From CAZGWE01 sp964529405 (GTDB lineage: Bacteria > Patescibacteriota > UBA1384 > XYA2-FULL-43-10 > 1-14-0-10-43-13): a DNA stretch of 11,339 bases. Positions 6,494-11,339 of the stretch are shown here, in pieces (position 1 is the stretch's first letter; each line of letters starts with the position of its first letter). Under the pieces are notes generated by a model. The model worked only from the letters and a program-made list of their open reading frames with translations. It made no database searches and was not told where the DNA came from. Location: contig CAZGWE010000023.1 in the NCBI GenBank assembly GCA_964529405.1, forward strand, positions 1 through 11,339, written 5' to 3'. The translations under genes were made by a program, and so were the position numbers.

Positions 6494-7873
6494 TTAGCTT
6501 TGAAGAAGCTTTTTGCTGATTATGTCAGGCACTTCATCAATCTTCACCCTCTCCTGCTTCATCGAATCGCGTTCGCGCAAGGTGGCGGTACCGTCCTTGA
6601 GACTATCAAAGTCAACCGTGATACACCAGGGAGTGCCGATCTCATCCTGACGGCGGTAGCGCCGGCCAACCGAGCCGCCTTCATCATAAAACGTAGCAAT
6701 GCCGGCCTTGCGCAGATCGGCCGAGATATTCTTGGCGATGTCCGGTAAACCCTCTTTTTTCATTAGCGGAAAAACAGCGGCTTTGATCGGAGCGACTTTG
6801 GGATTAAGCCGCAAAGTGACCTCGCCGGCAGCCCGGCCATCACCGCCGTCTGATTCATCGTAGGCATCAACCAACAAAGCCAGCATCGCCCGCTCAAAAC
6901 CCATCGAGGGTTCAACAACATAGGGCGAAAGCTTGCCGGGGACTGTCCCCTTTGGGGGACTGTCCCCCTCTTCTGTGTACTTTAGGTCTTGGCCGGAGAA
7001 TTTTTCGTGTTGTCGGAGGTCAAAATCAGTTCGCTGGGCAACACCGGCCAACTCCGAGGTACCGAAAGGAAAATCATACTCAACATCGGAGGTGCCGGAT
7101 GAATAATGCGACAGCTCCTCCTTTTGATGCTCCCGCACATGCAGGTTTTCTTCTTTGATGCCAAGGTCAATATAAAAATTCTTCCACCGTTCAATCCAAT
7201 AGCGGTAGTGTTTTTCTGACTCTTCTTTGTCGGGCTTGATAAAGTATTCGATCTCGCCTTGCTCGAATTCCCGGGTTCGAAAGATAAAATTGCCAGGCGT
7301 AATCTCATTTCGGAAAGCCTTGCCGATTTGGGCGATGCCAAAGGGGATTTTAATACGAGTTGATTGAAGCACGTTTTGAAAATTCACGAAAATGCCCTGG
7401 GCTGTCTCCGGACGCAAATAAGCCGTAGCCGAGGTATCTTCTGTCACGCCAATAAATGTTTTAAACATTAGGTTGAATTGTTTGGCATCGGTAAAATCTA
7501 CACTTCCGCATACTGGACACTGGCTTGCCTTTTCTGCCTTTCCGCCAATAAATTTTCCCTCTTTTATGTGATCGGCCCGATAGCGCGCGTGGCACGAGAG
7601 ACACTCAATAAGCTCATCGGCAAAGGATGACAAGTGTCCGGAAGCTTCCCAGATTTTGGGATTTTGGATAATAGCCGAATCAATGCCGACAATATCATCG
7701 CGCTCAACAACAAAGCGCCGCCACCATTCATCTTTAATGTTCTTCTTCATCTGTGCGCCTAATGACCCGAAATCAAAAGCGTTAGCAAGGCCGCCATAAA
7801 TTTCCGATGAGGGATAAACGAAACCGCGCCGTTTGCAAAGTGCCACAATTTTTTCCATTAAATCGTTTGCCAT
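6494..7873 (-). CDS. glyS: Glycyl-tRNA synthetase, class II homodimer type
   Basis: The enzyme charges tRNA-Gly with glycine in the cytoplasm. The 459-residue product is of the single-chain dimer type, not the alpha/beta tetramer type. It starts with the typical KRRGFVYPSSEIYGG. Zinc-ligand cysteines are C91/C94 and C119/C122. RPETAQGIFVNF is at 154-165, motif 2 is at about 187-203 (FRNEITP...FRTREFEQ), and motif 3 is EPSMGFERA at 321-329. The C-terminal anticodon-binding domain covers about 360-455 and includes GRRYRRQDEIGTPWCITVD. Residues 303-313 (GDSPPKGTVPG) lie between the DLKY strand and motif 3 and are encoded by a double palindrome. They look like a later insertion but keep the frame. 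The ATG at 7873 is preceded by GGGG four bases away. The gene seems to be its own unit between a possible promoter and a good terminator. Confidence 0.96.
   Translation of the reverse strand: MANDLMEKIVALCKRRGFVYPSSEIYGGLANAFDFGSLGAQMKKNIKDEWWRRFVVERDDIVGIDSAIIQNPKIWEASGHLSSFADELIECLSCHARYRADHIKEGKFIGGKAEKASQCPVCGSVDFTDAKQFNLMFKTFIGVTEDTSATAYLRPETAQGIFVNFQNVLQSTRIKIPFGIAQIGKAFRNEITPGNFIFRTREFEQGEIEYFIKPDKEESEKHYRYWIERWKNFYIDLGIKEENLHVREHQKEELSHYSSGTSDVEYDFPFGTSELAGVAQRTDFDLRQHEKFSGQDLKYTEEGDSPPKGTVPGKLSPYVVEPSMGFERAMLALLVDAYDESDGGDGRAAGEVTLRLNPKVAPIKAAVFPLMKKEGLPDIAKNISADLRKAGIATFYDEGGSVGRRYRRQDEIGTPWCITVDFDSLKDGTATLRERDSMKQERVKIDEVPDIISKKLLQS
6938..6968. repeat. Paired GGGGAC-T-GTCCCC palindromes inside glyS
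   Basis: Two near-identical palindromes, GGGGACTGTCCCC (6938-6950) and GGGGGACTGTCCCCC (6954-6968), are joined by TTT. They encode glyS residues 303-313 in frame. Their GC-rich arms contrast with the surrounding sequence. This resembles REP-type or Rickettsia-palindrome-type repeats that spread through genomes and sometimes land in coding regions. No second copy is seen in this window. Confidence 0.8.
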
Positions 7874-7901
7874 AAGACCCCGAAAACTAAATATTACTTT
7901 T

Positions 7902-7930
7902 ACAATACCACAAAACTACCCCGTCTCCAA
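7902..7930 (-). promoter_or_regulatory. Possible promoter of glyS
   Basis: On the minus strand TTGGAG (7930-7925) and TATTGT (7907-7902) are 17 bp apart, each matching four of six consensus bases. It is the only reasonable candidate in the 78-bp gap before the glyS ATG at 7873, but the match is modest. Confidence 0.35.
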
Positions 7931-7932
7931 CT

Positions 7933-7954
7933 TAAGAGCAAACAACCGCTCTTA
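7933..7954 (-). repeat. Stem-loop overlapping the stop codon of the TPR gene
   Basis: TAAGAGC (7933-7939) and GCTCTTA (7948-7954) form a perfect 7-bp stem with an 8-base loop. The stop codon of the TPR gene lies in the right arm. No T-run follows on the minus strand, so it is not a standard terminator. It may protect the 3' end of the operon message. Confidence 0.45.
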
Positions 7955-8668
7955 GAGGCGGCCGAGCAAATTTTTGGCTGCTTCATAATCAGGATCGGCT
8001 TTCAGTACCATCTCAACTGTCTTTTTAGCTTTATCGGACCGGCCGGATAATTTATAGCTATTTGCCAGCTGCAGACCGATGTTGCCCTTCGTCTTGCTGC
8101 CGTCATAATATTTTTCCAGCAAAGAGACAGTCTGATCGCTTTTGCCGTTTAGTTCATAAAGATGCGCCAGATTTATGACGGCAGTCAGATAATTCGGGTT
8201 ATACTTGACGGCCTGCAGGTAAGCTTGTTCAGCCTGATCGAAGTGCCTCAAGTCGCGATGGAGATTGGCTATGCTGTTTAAGGCGGACGCGTCCGCCGCC
8301 GAATTTTCTAAAGAATTGCCAAAGGCCTTTAGCGCTTCTTCCTTTTTGTCTTCTTTTTGATAAACGCCGGCAAGCTCGCGCCAGGCGGTTTTATCGCCGC
8401 TGGCAGCATTGACAACTTTAAGATAGTATTCCTCGGCCTGCCCGAGATCTTTATCCGATAACGCTTGCCTGGCCAGCGCCAGATAATCGGTATTGCTTTT
8501 CTGCTTCTGATCCAGCTCCCGCTGCAAGGCGTATCCGGCCAGAAAAACAGCCGACATCAGCAGGCAAAGCAAGAGCAAAGCCGGACGGGAACGGAATTTC
8601 TTGAGCGAAAAGGGCAGCTTTAGCAAGTGCCCGGCCGCCCGAATATTTTTTAGTTTAAGCCCCGTCAT
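7952..8668 (-). CDS. Membrane-anchored TPR-repeat protein
   Basis: The 238-residue product has a basic N-terminus (KKFRSR), one membrane helix at about 29-47, then five consecutive 34-residue TPR units covering about 60-229, with typical patterns such as ALNSIANLHRD and AVINLAHLYELNGK. By the positive-inside rule the TPR part should face outside the membrane. TPR arrays bind other proteins, so a scaffold or partner-recruiting role beside the transporter is plausible but inferred. No enzyme motif is seen. The ATG at 8668 follows the stop of the 44-residue peptide after one base (TAA-A-ATG) and has no ribosome site of its own, which suggests translational coupling. It is the last gene of the ABC operon. 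Confidence 0.85.
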   Translation of the reverse strand: MTGLKLKNIRAAGHLLKLPFSLKKFRSRPALLLLCLLMSAVFLAGYALQRELDQKQKSNTDYLALARQALSDKDLGQAEEYYLKVVNAASGDKTAWRELAGVYQKEDKKEEALKAFGNSLENSAADASALNSIANLHRDLRHFDQAEQAYLQAVKYNPNYLTAVINLAHLYELNGKSDQTVSLLEKYYDGSKTKGNIGLQLANSYKLSGRSDKAKKTVEMVLKADPDYEAAKNLLGRL

Positions 8669-8669
8669 T

Positions 8670-8804
8670 TTATGAGTTATAATTAATAAAATTTGAAATA
8701 AAGCGGCCGAAAATTATGCCCAGAAGCACGACGATCAGATAGAGGAAGACTGTTGAAGCCACCCAAATGTAAAGCAGCAAATTTTTGCCTTCATATTTAT
8801 TCAT
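8670..8804 (-). CDS. 44-residue single-pass membrane peptide in the ABC operon
   Basis: The frame starts with ATG at 8804 and ends with TAA at 8670. The peptide begins MNKYEGKNLLLYIWVAST, continues with a strongly hydrophobic helix (residues about 9-33, including VFLYLIVVLLGIIFG) and ends in a short polar tail. It overlaps the permease gene by 8 bp and stops one base before the TPR gene, so it fills the gap exactly. The hydrophobic core and coupled spacing argue for a real gene. I do not recognise a family. A role as a small subunit or modulator of the permease, or as a partner of the TPR protein, is inference only. It has no signal-peptide cleavage site that I can see. Confidence 0.7.
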   Translation of the reverse strand: MNKYEGKNLLLYIWVASTVFLYLIVVLLGIIFGRFISNFINYNS

Positions 8805-9975
8805 AACGCAGTGCTTCCAGGGGATTTAATTTCGAGGCTCGACGGGCCGGCAGGAAACCGGTCGAGAAACCGACAATACATGAAAAACAGAGCATAATGG
8901 CCACAAAAATAAGCGGGGTGGTAAACATATCAACCGCTTCGCCGCCGACACTCTTGGCCAGGGTGTTGATACCGAAGTTAACCATTTCCGACGTCAAGAC
9001 GCCTAACGCCAAACCGGATAAACCGCCCAGGACGGATATTAACACGGCCTCGGTCAAAAATATCATATAAACTGCGCTGTCGTCCGTCCCCGTTGATTTC
9101 ATAATACCGACATCCCTCGTCCGTTCCAAAAGGGCGATAGTCATAGTGTTAAACATACCGATTGAAGCAACCACCAAAGCTACCCCGCCAAAAATCGCCA
9201 GGATTATCTTAACGATATTAAAAACCAAATTGAGCTGTCCCATCGTATCGGCGACAGATGAAGCGCTAAAACCGTTGTTCTCTATCTCGTTTTTAAGCGT
9301 CATCAAATCCTTCTGGTTGATAACCTTGACCTTGGCCTGGTTCACGGGCAACTCCCCGGTTTTGGCCAGCAGGTCGGACGAGAGATAACTGATGACGATC
9401 GAATCGTCCAAGAAAACTCCCATTATTTTTATCTTTTCATTCATATTTTTTACTTGGCTGCTGCCGATGCTTTTAACAAACAGGTTTAAATCAACCGATT
9501 GTCCAATCAGGTCGGCTGTGGCTTTGTTCAGCCCCTTGACCAGACCGGTCGAGACAACTGCCGATTGGCTTGAATCATCTTTGTAAAAATCGCCGGCCTC
9601 CAGTTTGATGCCTTCCAGACCGAAGAAATCTGTCGGAACAATGCTGGCGACACCGTCAATCGCCTTGCTCTCAAACGAAGCCTTGATCGGGACGGAATTG
9701 ATAGCGATAACTTTGTCAATTCTGGGATCGGCTTTATATTTATCAACAAAAGCCTTATCGGGAGCGGAAACCTTGCCGGCCGAAACATTGACGGTGTTGA
9801 TGGCGCCGATTGAAGCGATACGTTTCATAGAGAGGTCCTGCAAACCATAGCCCAGGGAGACAAGAAAAACAATCGTGGCGATACCGACGCCGATACCCAA
9901 AATCGTCAGGGCGCTTCTCATCTTGTTGCCCCTCAAATTGGAAGAGGAAATTCTGACAACGTCAATAACCCTCAT
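8797..9975 (-). CDS. MacB/FtsX-type ABC transporter permease
   Basis: The 392-residue membrane subunit has the MacB/LolC/FtsX layout: a first helix at about 21-43 (SALTILGIGVGIATIVFLVS), an extracytoplasmic core at about 45-250, and three further helices at about 255-279, 302-327 and 354-376. It closes with the family's tail PARRASKLNPLEALRYE. Such transporters do not carry substrates through the bilayer; they use ATP in the cytoplasm to drive movements of the external domain (export of peptides or lipoproteins, or activation of cell-wall enzymes). The start ATG at 9975 overlaps the ATPase stop by 4 bp (ATGA), so the two are translationally coupled. No MacA-like adaptor is encoded nearby, so the substrate is unknown. 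The naming is to superfamily level only. Confidence 0.93.
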   Translation of the reverse strand: MRVIDVVRISSSNLRGNKMRSALTILGIGVGIATIVFLVSLGYGLQDLSMKRIASIGAINTVNVSAGKVSAPDKAFVDKYKADPRIDKVIAINSVPIKASFESKAIDGVASIVPTDFFGLEGIKLEAGDFYKDDSSQSAVVSTGLVKGLNKATADLIGQSVDLNLFVKSIGSSQVKNMNEKIKIMGVFLDDSIVISYLSSDLLAKTGELPVNQAKVKVINQKDLMTLKNEIENNGFSASSVADTMGQLNLVFNIVKIILAIFGGVALVVASIGMFNTMTIALLERTRDVGIMKSTGTDDSAVYMIFLTEAVLISVLGGLSGLALGVLTSEMVNFGINTLAKSVGGEAVDMFTTPLIFVAIMLCFSCIVGFSTGFLPARRASKLNPLEALRYE

Positions 9976-10916
9976 TTTTTACCCGCTTTTTTGCTATCTT
10001 CTACTTTGGCGCTCTCTTTGGCCGCCGCTTCGGTTTCGCCGTCTTTTTTGGCGCTTTCGGCTTTTGCCTCTTCCGGCTTTGCCTCCGCGTTGCCTTTTTC
10101 CTTATCTGTCTTCTGGTCCGTCTTCTGGTCGAGCTTCTTTTTCTCCTGCATCTTCTGATAAATAACCAGGTCCCCCATCTCCATAACGTCTTTCAGATTC
10201 TCGTTTGGCGCATTTTCTATCTGCCTGTTGACCAACACGTTTTCAATCCTGCCATCCTTGACATAAAAAATACGGTGCGGATAAATTTTATAGTCGGGGT
10301 TGTGGGTAACTAAAATTACCGTTCTTTTTGATTTGATGTTCAACCTGGCCAATATCTCCATCACTTCTTTGGCCGCCTTCGAGTCGAGGTTGCCGGTCGG
10401 CTCGTCGGCAACAACAATCCAGGAGTTCGTCGCCATAGCGCGAGCGATAGCAACACGCTGTTGTTGTCCGCCGGACAACTCGGTCGGCAGGCGGTTGGCA
10501 TATTTGTCTAAGCCGAGCATAGCCAAAAGCTTCAGAGCCCTCTCGTGGCGGCGCCGAAACGGCACGCCGTCATTGGTTAGAGGAAAGGCAACATTCTCCC
10601 AAACTTTAAAGGATTTTATAAGGTTAAATTGCTGGAAAACGATCCCGATCTTGCTGCGGCGGAATTTTGCCAGCTCCTTGCCGTTTAATTTGGCCACGTT
10701 CTCGCCGCGGATAATAACTTCCCCGCTGGTGGGCGGTTCAAGCCCGCAAATGGTATTTAGAATAGTACTTTTGCCGGAACCGGAGGGACCCAAAAACATA
10801 ACATACTCGCCGGGGTAAATTTCCAGGCTGACGTTATCCAAAACAGTCAACTCATCGTTTCCGACAAAATATTTTTTGGTCACGCTCTTAAGTTGTATAA
10901 CCGGTGTTTTCGGCAC
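9972..10916 (-). CDS. ABC transporter ATPase (MacB/LolD class) with a long charged tail
   Basis: The protein powers the adjacent permease. In its 314 residues the nucleotide-binding domain covers about 5-228: Walker A GPSGSGKST 43-51, Q-loop FQQ at 94-96, signature LSGGQQQR 147-154, Walker B IVVADEP 167-173, D-loop NLDS and H-loop His205. It groups by eye with the LolD/MacB ATPases (TELSGGQQQRVAIARA, DEPTGNLDS). Beyond about residue 250 comes a low-complexity tail of about 60 residues rich in K, E, A and D, including a tandem DQKT, which ordinary members of this class lack. The start is GTG at 10916 with GGAGGGG four bases before it. It is the first gene of the operon and overlaps the permease by 4 bp. 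Confidence 0.95.
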   Translation of the reverse strand: MPKTPVIQLKSVTKKYFVGNDELTVLDNVSLEIYPGEYVMFLGPSGSGKSTILNTICGLEPPTSGEVIIRGENVAKLNGKELAKFRRSKIGIVFQQFNLIKSFKVWENVAFPLTNDGVPFRRRHERALKLLAMLGLDKYANRLPTELSGGQQQRVAIARAMATNSWIVVADEPTGNLDSKAAKEVMEILARLNIKSKRTVILVTHNPDYKIYPHRIFYVKDGRIENVLVNRQIENAPNENLKDVMEMGDLVIYQKMQEKKKLDQKTDQKTDKEKGNAEAKPEEAKAESAKKDGETEAAAKESAKVEDSKKAGKK

Positions 10917-10943
10917 GAAACCCCTCCATTAGACTTATAACCA

Positions 10944-10949
10944 AGTATA
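10944..10949 (-). promoter_or_regulatory. Possible -10 element of the ABC operon
   Basis: TATACT on the minus strand lies about 28 bp before the GTG start and just after a T-rich stretch. No good -35 is seen at 16-18 bp, so this is a weak prediction. Confidence 0.35.
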
Positions 10950-10962
10950 TCATAAAAAAAAC

Positions 10963-10994
10963 AGACGGACGAGACGGACAAGATAATTGTCGTC
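10963..10994 (-). repeat. Tandem octamer and stem-loop before a T-run; possible terminator
   Basis: AGACGGAC occurs at 10963-10970 and again at 10972-10979. The second copy is part of a stem (GACAA/TTGTC plus GAC/GTC with one bulged G, 10973-10994). Eight T follow on the minus strand (10961-10954), but 11 bases after the stem, so it is only a weak terminator candidate for any transcript arriving from the right. Confidence 0.35.
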
Positions 10995-11016
10995 AAAAGC
11001 ACCTGACTTTCGCAAA

Positions 11017-11106
11017 TTAGTGTCCTGATTTTAACTTCTTCAATAAAGCTTCAACAGCAGGCGGGATCTCCGCTTCTGCCTCGTACTCTTGTCCATTTAT
11101 TACCAC
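11017..11106 (-). pseudogene. 29-codon remnant or very small gene
   Basis: From a GTG at 11106 to a TAA at 11017 the frame reads VVINGQEYEAEAEIPPAV, followed by a short helical KK-rich end. It has the look of a real protein segment: a beta-hairpin NGQEY and a PPxVxxLL helix, a style I associate with C-terminal parts of small hypothetical proteins. An in-frame TGA stops it six bases upstream of the GTG, and no ribosome site is seen. The inverted repeat element begins only 11 bp away, so I suspect it is the 3' end of a gene broken by that element. It could also be noncoding chance. Confidence 0.35.
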
Positions 11107-11116
11107 TGTTAATCAA

Positions 11117-11295
11117 CTGGGGACGTTTCATTTCCAGCTACGGTTTTGGCGATAAGGGGATTCTTTGTGTTCGATGCGGTACTTATTCTTGCGTTTGGAA
11201 CTATAGGTAAAGTTAACATTAATCGTGGCCAACTCAAGCTACTTTGGCTAGTTTTTCGTTATCGTCAAAACCGTAGCTAAAAATGAAGCGTCCAG
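11117..11295. mobile_element. MITE-like element with inverted repeats of about 38 bp
   Basis: The left arm (11117-11155) and the reverse complement of the right arm (11259-11295) share CTGG, then ACG-TTCATTT with one change, then AGCTACGGTTTTG-CGATAA with one change, matching at about 33 of 38 positions. About 100 bp lie between. TTAA occurs just outside both arms (11109-11112 and 11301-11304), though this may be part of the repeat and not a target duplication. No complete transposase is present. It fits a miniature, non-autonomous transposon, but a structured RNA is possible. Confidence 0.6.
11128..11238 (-). other. Open frame inside the MITE-like element, possible transposase tail
   Basis: The minus strand is open from 11238 to a TGA at 11128, 36 codons, reading VNFTYSSKRKNKYRIEHKES near its middle. 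It has no ATG and stops inside the left inverted repeat, as the C-terminal end of a transposase gene would. The basic, tyrosine-rich composition is protein-like, but I recognise no family, and the frame is short enough to be chance. Confidence 0.2.
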
Positions 11296-11339
11296 TATGT
11301 TTAAATTGTTACCGGTTTATTCATCTGTTAGTCTGGAGA

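Noticed and set aside
10300..10818. Plus-strand frame of 172 codons
   Set aside because: Antisense shadow of the ABC ATPase, which has all its motifs.
1..11339. CRISPR arrays, tRNA or rRNA genes
   Set aside because: No regularly spaced direct repeats, no cloverleaf with a conserved T-loop, and no rRNA-like sequence were seen in either strand by eye.

Overview
The window looks like a chromosome segment from an uncultured bacterium of the Candidate Phyla Radiation (Patescibacteria). The main reasons are a compact dcw cell-wall cluster encoding a MurF that lacks the usual N-terminal UDP-binding domain, a MurL-type epimerase in the same cluster, and tightly packed small operons. TGA acts as a normal stop (ends of ftsI, ftsL, mraZ and the ABC ATPase), so there is no sign of the recoded genetic code known from Gracilibacteria or Absconditabacteria. 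The lineage is inferred from gene content and protein style, not from a marker gene tree. Every convincing gene is on the minus strand, so transcription runs from high to low coordinates.

The right end (10917-11339) has no intact gene. It holds a 29-codon gene remnant and a long imperfect inverted repeat (11117-11295) that resembles a miniature transposable element. Next comes a four-gene operon (10916 to 7952): an ABC ATPase with a charged tail, a MacB/FtsX-type permease, a 44-residue membrane peptide that is easily missed, and a membrane-anchored TPR protein. The joints are a 4-bp overlap, an 8-bp overlap and a 1-bp gap, so the four are probably translated together as one envelope-associated system. 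Then comes glyS (glycyl-tRNA synthetase), which carries an in-frame double GC-rich palindrome and ends in an intrinsic terminator (6343-6373).

After that terminator a well-formed sigma70-like promoter (6240-6268) and three 10-bp-spaced TGGGA boxes (6206-6231) open the dcw cluster: mraZ, ftsL, ftsI, murF, mraY and a truncated murL running off the left edge. MraZ probably binds the TGGGA boxes and controls its own operon. FtsL and FtsI belong to the septal synthesis machinery. MurF and MraY make the final soluble and the first lipid-linked peptidoglycan precursors. MurL converts L-Glu to D-Glu within the nucleotide precursor. rsmH is missing between mraZ and ftsL, where a 211-bp inverted-repeat element is found instead, and murE is missing between ftsI and murF. 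A second promoter overlaps the end of ftsI and drives a structured leader ahead of murF.
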